Shown here one piece after another: positions 34,823-43,214 of a stretch of 64,000 nucleotides of DNA. Position numbers and translations under genes: made by a program. Within the stretch, counting starts at the first letter, position 1, and each line of letters starts with the position of its first letter. The stretch is taken from positions 3,968,001 through 4,032,000 of the forward strand of contig NC_016631.1 of the NCBI RefSeq assembly GCF_000178955.2, given 5' to 3'. The notes under the pieces are model-generated. The model did not search any database and had not been told where the DNA came from. It saw nothing but the letters and a program-made list of their open reading frames with translations. This DNA comes from Granulicella mallensis MP5ACTX8 (lineage in GTDB: Bacteria; Acidobacteriota; Terriglobia; Terriglobales; Acidobacteriaceae).

Positions 34823-35695
34823 ATGGCATTTCGGAATCGAACAGTCACTCGCGTTGGTCTGCTTTTAGCTACAGTTGCCGCAATAACGCCAGGAGCCCTG
34901 GTGACCCACAGCAATGCGCAGCAACCCACTCCCCCGTCTTTTGAAGTGGCCACGGTGAAACCCAGCGATCCCCAAAAGCCTTTGCCGCCTTCTCTCAGAT
35001 TCTCGCCCAACAGACTTAGCGTCGGCAGCATGACGCTACAAGACCTCATCTCCATTGCCTACAACCTGACTTATGGTGCCGATCAGCAGATTTCAGGCGG
35101 GCCAGATTGGATACGCTACGAGAAGTTCGACGTCGTGGCAAAAGAGGATGAAACCGTCGCAGCACATCTCCATAAGCTTCCCCTTGAACAGCAAGGAGAC
35201 GAAAACAGGAGGATGCTACGCGAATTACTCGCAGAGCGGTTCGCACTAAAAGTGCACCATGAGACAAGAGATTTATCTACTTATGTGTTGTCGATAGCAA
35301 AGGGTGGGCCAAGACTGAAGCCTGTCGTATTGGATCCACATCTTCCTGCAAATATTCCCCCCAACCGGATAAACGTTATGGGACGGGGGTTTCTGGTAGG
35401 ACATGATGCCGATACCGCTTTGTTGGTGAAGGTGCTCAGCGGACAGCCTGAAATGGATGGTCACATAGTGATCGACAAAACGGGACTTACCAGAAGATAT
35501 GACTTCACCTTAAAGTGGGAGCCTGACTCGATGACAGACGGCCCATCATCCAAGGCTGAAACCAACAGTCAATCGGAGTCTTTACCTTCGTTTTTCACCG
35601 CGCTGCAAGAGCAGCTTGGCCTCAAGCTGGCCTCCTCTAAGGAGCCTGTAGATGTGGTGGTGGTCGATTCTGCTGACAGACCTTCTGAAAACTAG
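34823..35695 (+). CDS. TIGR03435-type soil bacterial exported protein
   Basis: 290 residues. ATG 34823 follows AGGGG and gives a signal peptide (RVGLLLATVAAITPGALVTH). The mature part opens PPSFEVATVKPSDP, the hallmark of the family expanded in Acidobacteria, and continues with LQDLISIAYNLTYGADQQISGGPDW, AERFALKVHHETRDLSTYVLSIAKGGPRL and the terminal VDVVVVDSADRPSEN. Length is typical. The function is unknown; members often occur in tens of copies per genome and are sometimes fused to BlaR1-like membrane sensors, which is not the case here. Confidence 0.9.
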   Translation: MAFRNRTVTRVGLLLATVAAITPGALVTHSNAQQPTPPSFEVATVKPSDPQKPLPPSLRFSPNRLSVGSMTLQDLISIAYNLTYGADQQISGGPDWIRYEKFDVVAKEDETVAAHLHKLPLEQQGDENRRMLRELLAERFALKVHHETRDLSTYVLSIAKGGPRLKPVVLDPHLPANIPPNRINVMGRGFLVGHDADTALLVKVLSGQPEMDGHIVIDKTGLTRRYDFTLKWEPDSMTDGPSSKAETNSQSESLPSFFTALQEQLGLKLASSKEPVDVVVVDSADRPSEN

Positions 35696-35760
35696 AAAAT
35701 CTCCTCTGAAGTGGACGAGATCGGCAACGTGACCATAATGTTTACGCCCCTCCGAATGCG

Positions 35761-35815
35761 GGGGTCCTTCGCCGATGGCTCAGGATGACGGCGAAAAACA
35801 AGCAACAACAAAGAC
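35761..35815. repeat. Partial family B and family A repeat remnants
   Basis: GGGGTCCTTCGCC...CTCAGGATGACGG (35761-35790) is a shortened inverted family B copy; GGCGAAAAACAAGCAACAACAAAGAC (35789-35815) resembles a family A arm such as that at 44268-44284. Confidence 0.45.
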
Positions 35816-35816
35816 A

Positions 35817-35845
35817 AAGGGCGACGAGAATCTCTCGTCGCCCTT
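35817..35845 (-). terminator. Terminator of the thrC-moaD pair
   Basis: A 13-bp stem (35817-35829 with 35833-35845) around an ATC loop, 20 bases past the moaD-like stop, followed on the minus strand by TTTGTCTTTGTTGTTG. Confidence 0.85.
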
Positions 35846-35865
35846 CATCTTTCGCTAAACCCTAC

Positions 35866-36147
35866 TTAGAAACTTCCACCCGCAATCGACGGGATCAACA
35901 TCACTTCATCCCCATCTTCAAACTGGTGCGCATCTCCGCCGAGAAACCGGATGTCTTCATCGTTGATGTAGACATTGATAAACCGGCGCAGCTTGCCGTT
36001 CTCATCCTTCACGTTCTGGGCCAGAGCGGGAAACTTGGTGTCGAACTCCGCAATCAATGCGGGAAGATCCTTCGCCTCTGAATCAAACGCCTTCTGACCT
36101 TCCGTATGCCGCGCCAATGCCGTCGGCAACACTACCTTCACGCTCAC
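35866..36147 (-). CDS. MoaD/ThiS-family sulfur carrier protein
   Basis: 93-residue beta-grasp protein. The C-terminal FEDGDEVMLIPSIAGGSF is the sulfur-carrier tail, but the Gly-Gly is followed by Ser-Phe, so it must be trimmed before it can form a thiocarboxylate, as known for HcyS-type carriers. The GTG at 36147 overlaps the threonine synthase stop (GTGA) and has GGAGGAG upstream inside that gene, so the two are translationally coupled. No moaE, moeB or thiG is nearby, so molybdopterin or thiamine roles are less likely. Sulfur donation to a threonine-synthase-like PLP enzyme is a tempting inference. Confidence 0.9.
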   Translation of the reverse strand: MSVKVVLPTALARHTEGQKAFDSEAKDLPALIAEFDTKFPALAQNVKDENGKLRRFINVYINDEDIRFLGGDAHQFEDGDEVMLIPSIAGGSF

Positions 36148-37436
36148 TGTACTCCTCCTGCCAATACCAGTTCCTGGGCCGCACCCACAAGCGAACCGTC
36201 AACCTCACGAATGTACTCATCGAACGCCGCAAGCTTCGGCTTGACCGCGCGCTCCACTTCAAAGCGGCCTTCCAGCGCATCGGTCGTCTTGAGGCCGTTG
36301 CCCGTAATGCACACCACTGTCGTTTCGTCGCGAGAGATGCGGCCATGCGAGTAGAGCCGCGCCGTGACAGCCGTCGTGACGCCGCCGGCAGTCTCGGTAA
36401 AGATGCCTTCTGTCTCGGCGAGTTCCTGAATGCCGGATACGATCTCGACGTCCGAAACGTCCTCGGCCCATCCGCCTGTCTCGCGAATCATCTTCGCCGC
36501 CGCCGGACCGTCCGCGGGATTGCCGATAGCCAGTGAACGTGCGATGGTGTTCGGACGCTGCGGCTCGATGTAATCCCAGCCCTCCTTCACCGCGTGCGAG
36601 ATCGGAGAGCAGCCCGTGGCCTGTGCACCAAAGAAGCGCACATTCTTGTGCTCTACCAGACCCAGGGCAATCAACTCCCTGAAGGCCTTGCGAATCTTGC
36701 GAATCAGCGAGCCGCCGGCCATCGGCACAACGACGTTGTCCGGCAGACGCCAGCCAAGCTGCTCGGCGATCTCATAACCAACCGTCTTCGAGCCCTCGGC
36801 GTAGTAAGGCCGCAGATTTACGTTCACGAAGCCCCAGTTGTACTCATCCGCAATCTGCGTGCAGAGGCGGTTCACGTGATCGTAGTTGCCGTCGATCCGC
36901 ACCAGCCGCGCGCCATACACCTGGGTGTTCAGAATCTTTGCCGCTTCGAGATCGGACGGGACGAGGATGCAGGCCCGCAGTCCCAGGCGCGCGGCCTGCG
37001 CCGCCACCGAGTTCGCCAGATTGCCCGTCGACGAGCAGCCTACCGTCGTAAATCCAAACGCCTGAGCGTTGGCCAGCGCGACGGAAACCACGCGGTCTTT
37101 AAAGCTCAACGTAGGAAAACACACGGCGTCGTTCTTTACGTAGAGATTGTCAGCGCCGATGCGCTTGCCCAGGTTCTTCGCGCGAACCAGCGGCGTGAAG
37201 CCTACCGGCAGGTCGGGCTGGAAGCCCTCGGGGATCGGAAGCAGCTCTTTGTAGCGCCAGATGTTCGCGGGCCCCGCAGCGATCGACTCGCGCGTAAAGC
37301 GTCCGCGCACGGACTCCAGGTCGTACTGGACTTCCAGGGGAGCAAGGCACTCGGAGCACGCCGAGAGAGGAACATTGCCATAACTCTTACCGCACTCGTT
37401 GCAGCGCAGTTCATACTTCGTACAAGAAGACACCAT
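36144..37436 (-). CDS. thrC: Threonine synthase
   Basis: PLP enzyme converting O-phosphohomoserine to threonine. 430 residues. The N-terminus has a zinc ribbon with C12, C15, C27 and C30 (RCNECGK, ACSECLAP), usual for one ThrC branch. The PLP lysine lies in FPTLSFKDRVVSVALANA, followed by GCSSTGNLANSVAAQAARLG and the phosphate loop VVPMAGGSL. Three start codons stand in tandem; ATG 37436 is 6 bases after GGAG and is chosen. It overlaps the sulfur-carrier gene by 4 bases. Related fold-type II enzymes use protein thiocarboxylate to make cysteine, so the true reaction deserves care. Confidence 0.92.
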   Translation of the reverse strand: MVSSCTKYELRCNECGKSYGNVPLSACSECLAPLEVQYDLESVRGRFTRESIAAGPANIWRYKELLPIPEGFQPDLPVGFTPLVRAKNLGKRIGADNLYVKNDAVCFPTLSFKDRVVSVALANAQAFGFTTVGCSSTGNLANSVAAQAARLGLRACILVPSDLEAAKILNTQVYGARLVRIDGNYDHVNRLCTQIADEYNWGFVNVNLRPYYAEGSKTVGYEIAEQLGWRLPDNVVVPMAGGSLIRKIRKAFRELIALGLVEHKNVRFFGAQATGCSPISHAVKEGWDYIEPQRPNTIARSLAIGNPADGPAAAKMIRETGGWAEDVSDVEIVSGIQELAETEGIFTETAGGVTTAVTARLYSHGRISRDETTVVCITGNGLKTTDALEGRFEVERAVKPKLAAFDEYIREVDGSLVGAAQELVLAGGVQ

Positions 37437-37439
37437 CAT

Positions 37440-37802
37440 CAGCTCCGATGGCCGAAGGGTTCTGGTCTTGTGAACGCCACTCTCAATTGTCTGGGAATTG
37501 GGTACGGAGAATCGTGGAATACAGGCTCAATAGACGGGTCTGCTTCCACCGAACCTCATGTGCCCTGTTCCCAGGAGAGAGTTGACACCGGTACTTTATT
37601 CTGTCCGGTTGTCGTGGCGTCACAGGGCTCGTCCCTCAACCACTCTGCATGAAATTCGACCCGCCGAAGCGGATGGAATAGATATTTTGTATCACGTCGA
37701 CAGAGCCATCGCAAGCTTTGGCCAAATAACTTTGGTGTCAGTCTTGGCACAAAAGCAAGATAGAGGGGCCTATTTGCTCTTGTTCACGCCCCCTACAGAA
37801 GC
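37440..37802. other. Non-coding stretch upstream of thrC
   Basis: Part of a 632-bp gap between divergent-facing 37436 and the end of the esterase at 38072. No frame has both a ribosome site and a family motif. It should hold the thrC promoter; none could be placed with confidence. Confidence 0.4.
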
Positions 37803-37862
37803 GTCATCCTGAGCGTAGCGCCTCGCGCTTTCTGCGAGGTGCGCAGTCGAAGGACCCCGAAG
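37803..37862. repeat. Family B palindromic repeat
   Basis: Flanks GTCATCCTGAGCG and CGCAGTCGAAGGACCCCGA are the same as at 15388, but the stem is GCGCCTCGC with GCGAGGTGCG, changed on both sides so that pairing is kept. Confidence 0.75.
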
Positions 37863-37966
37863 GGATTCATCTCACCCATGCTACTAGAACCTTTTTCAGC
37901 ACGAAGCTCCAGGCTCGAGCGCCTGAGGTTGAAAAGGTGCGAAGGATATGGGCAATAGAGCACTCT

Positions 37967-38020
37967 CGGGGTCCTTCGACTCCGCGTCCCAAAAAACCGG
38001 GACGCTTCGCTCAGGATGAC
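37967..38020. repeat. Family B palindromic repeat, inverted copy
   Basis: Inverted relative to the copy at 37803 (105 bp between them). The stem here is GCGTCCC with GGGACGC around AAAAAACC, again different but self-complementary. Confidence 0.75.
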
Positions 38021-38071
38021 GAATCTGTGGTGAGGTAAAACAAAACTACGATACCGCTACCTTGATATCGA

Positions 38072-39793
38072 TTAGTAACGCCAGGACTTTACGTCAGCCC
38101 CCGCTGGAGCTGACTGGATCATGTGATCGGCCATCAACGGCAGCACGCGCTGAGTCCAGTTCGCACTGTTCTGCTGCATGGTGTATTCCGAAGGCCCACC
38201 CGTGTAGCAATGCGGCATACCGGGGCCATACTGGAACGTCGCATCGGAGTGCGGGTTTGAGGTCGCCTCAAGCTGGTTCTGGAGCAGATGGACAGCATTA
38301 TTCAGGAAATACGTATCGCCGTCGCCTACTGCAATATGTAGCTTGCCTTCCAGCTTCGGTCCCAGGGTGCTCCAATCCCGCTTGAGGATCGCAGCCATAT
38401 CGTAGTGATCGTGCCAGTAGGCCACTACTTTTTTATCGATCACGCCCGTAACCGGATCGAGAACCTGGGCAGGATAACCGTCCGCACCAGCGGGCGAAAA
38501 GATCGCCTGCCAGATGGCCCATTGCTCCGTCGAGCGGCCGTGGGTCCCGAGGACATTCTCGAAGGCAAACTCTCCCTCGGCCGTGGCAATGACGGTGCCA
38601 TCCGGCTTGCGGTCTCCGGCGGTAGGAATCTGTGCAAAATCGCCGTCCAGATGGAAGGCATTGGGGCTGTCGTAGAGATTGATGTTCTGATAGGCGTGAA
38701 AGTCGACCGGATCGGGGCAAGCGGCATACGCGCCGTTGTAGTTATCGGGGTAGAACACCTGCGTTGCAAGCGCCTCCCAGCCGCCCGTTGAGCCGCCGTA
38801 AGTCGCGCGGGCCCAGCCCTGTCCGATGCCACGGTACATCTTCTCAACGGCCGGAATCAGCTCGTCATTGACTGCTGCGCCGTAAGGTCCAACGTTCGCC
38901 GAATCGACGACGTAGGAGTCGTCATAGTAGGGGTTGGCATTCTGCACATAGAGGATGATGACCCGCGGCAGGCGGCCCGAGGTCCAGTCCTGAAACAGGC
39001 GATATCCGGCATCTCCGCCACGACGACTACGGCTAGCCTCTGCGCTGGGCTTGGTGGCCAGGAACGCAGGCCCCGAACTCGCATGATAGTGGTCCTGATA
39101 AACGACCAGCGGATACTTTGCGTCCGGATGCTCATCGAAGCCGTCGGGCAGCAGAATCCACGCGCCTAGATAGGTGTCCCGCCCCCAGAACTTGCTCAGC
39201 TTCTCGCTCTTGAACTTCATGTACTTGAGCCACTTGGCCCCAGGGTCTTTGGCGGCCATCACAGCAGGGTCCTGATCCGTGCCTTCGATGGGAGGAATGA
39301 CCTTGTCGAGCGTGATCTTCAGATTCAGCGGCGATTTCGCGTCGACATGGAGCTTTACCGGCGTGCTGTAAGGATTGCCCGGCTTGCGGTTCCACTTCTG
39401 GCCTTCTCCCTTGTCGGGAGGAAGCCAGACGTTCTTGCCGGTCTCAAGATGAAACTGCTCGTAGACATTGAAGACCGCCTGAACGCTGTAGTCTCCCGGC
39501 GGAAGCTCCGTCAGAGAGTGCAGAGGATAGCCAAAGGTCTTGGCATCGATCACGATCGGCTTGCCGGGAGTAACGCCCTCCACGTCCACACCAAAGCCCT
39601 GCGCAGACTGGTAGTTCTCCGACAGCTCCATGCGCGGCTCGGTGCGGTCGTTTTTGGAGATGACCAGAATCAGGCGGCCATGAAGCGGAGCCGTGCCTGG
39701 AACGCTGACTTCAATGCGCTGAGCGAGCATCTTCGCCCCGGTAACAGCAAGAGCACAGCAGACAAACGCAATGGAGAGGAGAGGCTTCCGCAT
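38072..39793 (-). CDS. Exported alpha/beta-hydrolase (putative esterase)
   Basis: 573 residues from ATG 39793, with AAGGA 5 bases upstream and a signal peptide (LLSIAFVCCALAVTGAKMLA). Residues 30-200 form a beta-rich leader; the hydrolase domain follows with YPLVVYQDHYH, RVIILYVQNANPYYDDSY, and the nucleophile elbow YGGSTGGWEAL near residue 355. A possible catalytic His is in GPGMPHCYTGG near the C-terminus. It resembles the large 'putative esterase' (Esterase_D-like) proteins of soil bacteria that may act on sugar esters; the substrate is unknown. It is convergent with nothing and stands alone. Confidence 0.8.
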   Translation of the reverse strand: MRKPLLSIAFVCCALAVTGAKMLAQRIEVSVPGTAPLHGRLILVISKNDRTEPRMELSENYQSAQGFGVDVEGVTPGKPIVIDAKTFGYPLHSLTELPPGDYSVQAVFNVYEQFHLETGKNVWLPPDKGEGQKWNRKPGNPYSTPVKLHVDAKSPLNLKITLDKVIPPIEGTDQDPAVMAAKDPGAKWLKYMKFKSEKLSKFWGRDTYLGAWILLPDGFDEHPDAKYPLVVYQDHYHASSGPAFLATKPSAEASRSRRGGDAGYRLFQDWTSGRLPRVIILYVQNANPYYDDSYVVDSANVGPYGAAVNDELIPAVEKMYRGIGQGWARATYGGSTGGWEALATQVFYPDNYNGAYAACPDPVDFHAYQNINLYDSPNAFHLDGDFAQIPTAGDRKPDGTVIATAEGEFAFENVLGTHGRSTEQWAIWQAIFSPAGADGYPAQVLDPVTGVIDKKVVAYWHDHYDMAAILKRDWSTLGPKLEGKLHIAVGDGDTYFLNNAVHLLQNQLEATSNPHSDATFQYGPGMPHCYTGGPSEYTMQQNSANWTQRVLPLMADHMIQSAPAGADVKSWRY

Positions 39794-39986
39794 AAGATCC
39801 TTCAGGCAGGAGATGTGTCGAGACGGACAGAATAGCAGTCCACCTCTACGACTCACTATCACCTGCACGGCAAGTAATCCCACGCATTCGTAAATGCCAT
39901 ACCGTGGGATATCCCGGCGACCCTCTCGACGTCCATGAGATCCTGTCTGGCCCGGCCACAGGCCAACGCACGGTACGATAGAACTT

Positions 39987-40667
39987 ATGAGCTATACACG
40001 ACACGTCGTCTCGCACCTGCGGAAAGACCTCCGCATCGAGTGGCGCGCGAAGGATTCGATCAACGGCATGCTGTTCTTCTCGCTGCTGGTGGTCGTCGTG
40101 TTCTCGCTGGCCTTCGATCCGACGTCCTACCCGACCGTTGCCCGGCAGATCAGCGGAGGCCTGCTGTGGGTCGGGCTGCTCTTCGCCGCGATGACCGCGC
40201 TCAACCAGTCCTGGTCGCGCGAGCTGCGGAATCACGTCCTCGACGCCCATCGGCTCGCTCCGTCGTCGGCCTCGACCCTCTTCCTCGGCAAGGCGCTGGC
40301 AAACTTTCTCTTCGTCAGCGGGGTCGAGATCGTGCTCGCGCCGGTCTTCGCGATCTTCTACAACCTGCACCCGCTCGGACAGGTCTGGTACCTGCTGCTG
40401 ATCCTGCCCCTGGGCACCTGGGCCCTGGTCTGCAACGGAACCTTCTTCGCCGCGCTCAGCCTGCGCACGCGCAATCGGGAACTGCTGCTCCCCCTGGTGC
40501 TCCTGCCCATCTCCGCTCCGGCCCTGTTGGCGATGATCCAGGCCACCACCGCCGTGCTGACGGGCGACTCCGAACCCGGTCTCTGGCTGCGCGGACTCGT
40601 CGGCTACGACCTCATCTTTACGACACTTTGCATACTGTTATTCGACCTCGTGCTGCGCGAGGACTGA
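39987..40667 (+). CDS. ccmB: Heme exporter permease CcmB
   Basis: 226-residue integral membrane subunit of the CcmAB(C) complex in cytochrome c maturation system I. Six hydrophobic segments are visible, starting NGMLFFSLLVVVVFSLAF, with the conserved LLWVGLLFAAMTALNQSW and LLLPLVLLPISAPALLAMIQAT of the family. The N-terminal VSHLRKDLRIEWRAKDSINGM is the classic CcmB start. The partner ATPase CcmA, usually immediately upstream, is not here; upstream is an unrelated esterase on the other strand. CcmC follows after 26 bases. Confidence 0.95.
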   Translation: MSYTRHVVSHLRKDLRIEWRAKDSINGMLFFSLLVVVVFSLAFDPTSYPTVARQISGGLLWVGLLFAAMTALNQSWSRELRNHVLDAHRLAPSSASTLFLGKALANFLFVSGVEIVLAPVFAIFYNLHPLGQVWYLLLILPLGTWALVCNGTFFAALSLRTRNRELLLPLVLLPISAPALLAMIQATTAVLTGDSEPGLWLRGLVGYDLIFTTLCILLFDLVLRED

Positions 40668-40693
40668 GGCCCTCAAGATAAACTGGAGGCATT

Positions 40694-41419
40694 GTGCAGA
40701 CACGCAGTATCCCGAAACCCCTTATCTGGCTATGGCTCATAGCGACCTTTGCCGTTCTGGCAGAGGGCTATCGTCAGGCCATCTTCATCTCGCCTGCGGA
40801 AGCCACGATGGGCGACATCTTTCGCATCTTCTTTTATCACGTCCCCAACGCCTCCCTCGCGCTGATTCCTCCCTATATCAACCTTCTGGGGTCATTCGGC
40901 TACCTCTTCTGGCGGAACACGAATCCGGAACGCGCTCAAGCTTCAGACGCGCTCGCTATCGCCGCCGCCGAGGTAACCCTCGTGCTCACCAGCATCGGTC
41001 TCGTGACCGGCATGCTCTGGGCGCGGCCGATCTGGGGCATCTGGTGGACGTGGGACGAACGCCTGACTACCTATCTGCTGCTCTGGCTGCTCTATGTGAG
41101 CTACGTACTGCTGCGCCGCCTGTCGTCCTCCGGCCAGACCCACACCCTGGCCGCTGTGCTGTCGATCTTCGCCGCGGTAGACGTGCCCATTACCTTCATG
41201 TCCATCCGCTGGTGGCGCACCCAGCATCCCGGCCCGGTGCTAACCAGTGGTCAGGTAGACAAGAGCATGCTTCCGGCTATCTTCTGGAACATTGCCGGTT
41301 GGGGTATGTGGTCAGCCGCTGTACTCTGCTTCCGTTACGCGCTCGAACGCCGCCGGCAGAAGCTGGACGCTGTGAAGTCACAAGAATTTCTCGCCGAGGG
41401 AGACGCCCGTGGATATTGA
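40694..41419 (+). CDS. ccmC: Cytochrome c maturation heme protein CcmC
   Basis: 241-residue six-helix membrane protein that loads heme for transfer to CcmE. The tryptophan-rich heme motif IWGIWWTWDERLT is present, with His ligands in FFYHVPNASLAL and the SIRWWRTQHPGP loop. The start is GTG 40694 behind GGAGG at 6 bases. It overlaps the CcmD-like gene by 11 bases. CcmE and CcmF are not in the window, so the rest of the system is elsewhere. Confidence 0.96.
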   Translation: MQTRSIPKPLIWLWLIATFAVLAEGYRQAIFISPAEATMGDIFRIFFYHVPNASLALIPPYINLLGSFGYLFWRNTNPERAQASDALAIAAAEVTLVLTSIGLVTGMLWARPIWGIWWTWDERLTTYLLLWLLYVSYVLLRRLSSSGQTHTLAAVLSIFAAVDVPITFMSIRWWRTQHPGPVLTSGQVDKSMLPAIFWNIAGWGMWSAAVLCFRYALERRRQKLDAVKSQEFLAEGDARGY

Positions 41420-41540
41420 AAACTTTACCAGGGTTCATCCCATCGCCTACGTTCACATCGCCTACGCTGTCGTGTGGGGTTTTCACTTCGGATATGCCCT
41501 TTGGATCGCCATACAGTGGCGAAAGACGCCCAAGGTATAA
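41409..41540 (+). CDS. ccmD: CcmD-like small membrane protein
   Basis: 43 residues from GTG 41409 (VDIENFTRVHPIAYVHIAY), one membrane helix (AYVHIAYAVVWGFHFGYALWI) and a basic tail IQWRKTPKV. Position directly after ccmC with an 11-base overlap, size and topology fit CcmD, which stabilises the heme-CcmE complex. GCCGAGGGAGAC upstream gives a ribosome site inside ccmC. Sequence conservation in CcmD is low, so the call rests mainly on context. Confidence 0.8.
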   Translation: MDIENFTRVHPIAYVHIAYAVVWGFHFGYALWIAIQWRKTPKV

Positions 41541-41751
41541 AAAAGCAACGGAGCCAGGCAGAGTGCCCAACCCCGTTGTTCCGAGGAGTCATGCGTGGGC
41601 CCCGGCTTGGCTTGCTAGCCGCCGGGCTGTTTCCCTGAACACGCTATTTCTGAAAATGTTGCACCGGCAGTAAAAAGTTTTTAAGCGAGCAAAGCTTCCT
41701 ACCTCAACCTCCGGTTGCAGCCACCTCTCCACACCCATACACTTCCAGACA

Positions 41752-42978
41752 GTGCCCATTGCCTCCAGACGCTATATGAAGCTCGCCACAGCCGCGCTCC
41801 CGCTGCTGATGGCGGGGCTTACGAGTTGCCACGGCAACGCCTTCCCCGACCACCAAGCCGGGTACCACGAGTACGCCTACGTTGCCGATGGCGACGCTGA
41901 TACGGTCGCCGTGCTGGACCTCGTGTATCTGCGCCAGGATCGCATGCTGCAGGTGGGCCATCGCCCCACGGGCCTCGCCGTCAATCCCGTGCGCAACGAA
42001 GTGTATGTCGTCAACACCGGCAGTGACTCGGTCAGCGTGATCGACGCCGAAGATAATCGTGTCGCCGCCACCATCGGCGTGCACCATACGCCATATTTCA
42101 TCGATGTTGCCCCTGACGGCAAACGTGCCTATGTCGCGAACTCGGCGTCGAATACCGTGAGCGTGATCGACTTGGACAAGCGCCGCGAGATCGCCGTCGA
42201 GGCAACCGGAGAAGGCCCCGGCATGGCCCGCGTGGCTCCTGACAACCGCACCCTGGTCGTCAGCAATCGGATTGCGGGCAGCGTCTCTGTCTATTCCATT
42301 ACAGACTCCGACAGACATCCGCTGGAGTTCCGGGAAGCCTTCTCCGGCTGCCCCGGAGCGACAGACATCGCCATCGCAGCCAACTCCACTTCGGAGCCGA
42401 AGTCGGGAGCTAAGGCGTTCATCGCCTGCTCCGGCGGCCACCAGATCATGGACATCTGGCTCGCCGCCTCTGCCGATTCATGGCGCGGCCAGCAGGACCA
42501 TTCGCTGCAGCACGATCAGATGCTGGCCCTGCTCGACGTCGGCAAGACTCCGACACACCTCGCGCTGAAGCCCGACAGCGGCGAAGTCTTCTCGACCAAC
42601 TTCGACTCCGATAGCATCTCCGAGATCTCGACCTGGACCAATGAGGTAAGCGGCACCTACGTCATCGGCGCCAAGCCTTCGCGCGCCATCGTCAGCGGCG
42701 ACAACACGAGCCTGTGGGTCACGAACTTTGGCGCGGACTCCACCAGCCTGTACAGCATCGATGACGGCAGGCTGATCACCGGCATCCGTACCGGCTCGCG
42801 CCCCGATGCCATCGCCTTCTCCGCGGATGAACACCTGCTGCTGGTCGCCGCCTCAGGCGCCAGCGATGTCGCGGTCATTCGTACCCAGAGCAAGAGCGGC
42901 CTTCCGCAGCTCTTTACGATATTGCCCGCGGGCAAGCATCCGAACGACATCGTCGTGAAGGCGTTTCAGGCGAAGTAG
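41752..42978 (+). CDS. Beta-propeller lipoprotein (YncE-like)
   Basis: 408 residues. A lipobox is visible in LPLLMAGLTSCHG, so the protein is lipid-anchored in the envelope. The rest is a seven-bladed propeller with YVTN-type repeats: EVYVVNTGSDSVSVIDAEDN, RAYVANSASNTVSVIDLDKR, TLVVSNRIAGSVSVYSI, and further blades to the C-terminus. YncE-like proteins often accompany redox or cytochrome systems; here it lies 211 bp after ccmD. GTG 41752 is given, but ATG 41776 yields a shorter, ideal lipoprotein signal and is a strong alternative. Confidence 0.87.
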   Translation: MPIASRRYMKLATAALPLLMAGLTSCHGNAFPDHQAGYHEYAYVADGDADTVAVLDLVYLRQDRMLQVGHRPTGLAVNPVRNEVYVVNTGSDSVSVIDAEDNRVAATIGVHHTPYFIDVAPDGKRAYVANSASNTVSVIDLDKRREIAVEATGEGPGMARVAPDNRTLVVSNRIAGSVSVYSITDSDRHPLEFREAFSGCPGATDIAIAANSTSEPKSGAKAFIACSGGHQIMDIWLAASADSWRGQQDHSLQHDQMLALLDVGKTPTHLALKPDSGEVFSTNFDSDSISEISTWTNEVSGTYVIGAKPSRAIVSGDNTSLWVTNFGADSTSLYSIDDGRLITGIRTGSRPDAIAFSADEHLLLVAASGASDVAVIRTQSKSGLPQLFTILPAGKHPNDIVVKAFQAK

Positions 42979-42980
42979 TT

Positions 42981-43169
42981 AGCTTTTGCTTTTCTTGTTG
43001 TCATTCCCGCAGGGAATCTGCTGCTTGTTCGTGCCAACAGTTCTTTGTGGATGCGGAGATGGAACAAGGCGAGTCATACCCGTTTCGGGATTGCCTCGCA
43101 AAATATCGGTGCTATGCCAACAGACAGCAGATTCCCTGCGGGAATGACAACAAGAAAAGCAAAAACAAC
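42981..43169. repeat. Family A palindromic element, complete copy
   Basis: Arms 42981-43031 and 43118-43169, each with GCTTTTCTTGTTGTCATTCC in opposite orientation, flank an 86-bp core alignable with the core at 11425-11518. It fills most of the gap between the propeller gene and brkB. Confidence 0.78.
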
Positions 43170-43214
43170 AGCAAGAAAACAACGGCAGGCCTTCGACTTC
43201 GCCCCTCCAAAGGG

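Noticed and set aside
35817..35845. Riboswitch near the thrC-moaD pair
   Set aside because: The structure is downstream of both genes on their strand and is a simple stem with T-rich tail.
37558..37812. 84-codon plus-strand frame upstream of family B repeats
   Set aside because: Ends in the repeat and has no ribosome site or family match.
37803..38020. CRISPR array suspected from repeated units
   Set aside because: Only two copies, inverted, with variable self-paired centres and no regular spacing; no cas gene in the window.
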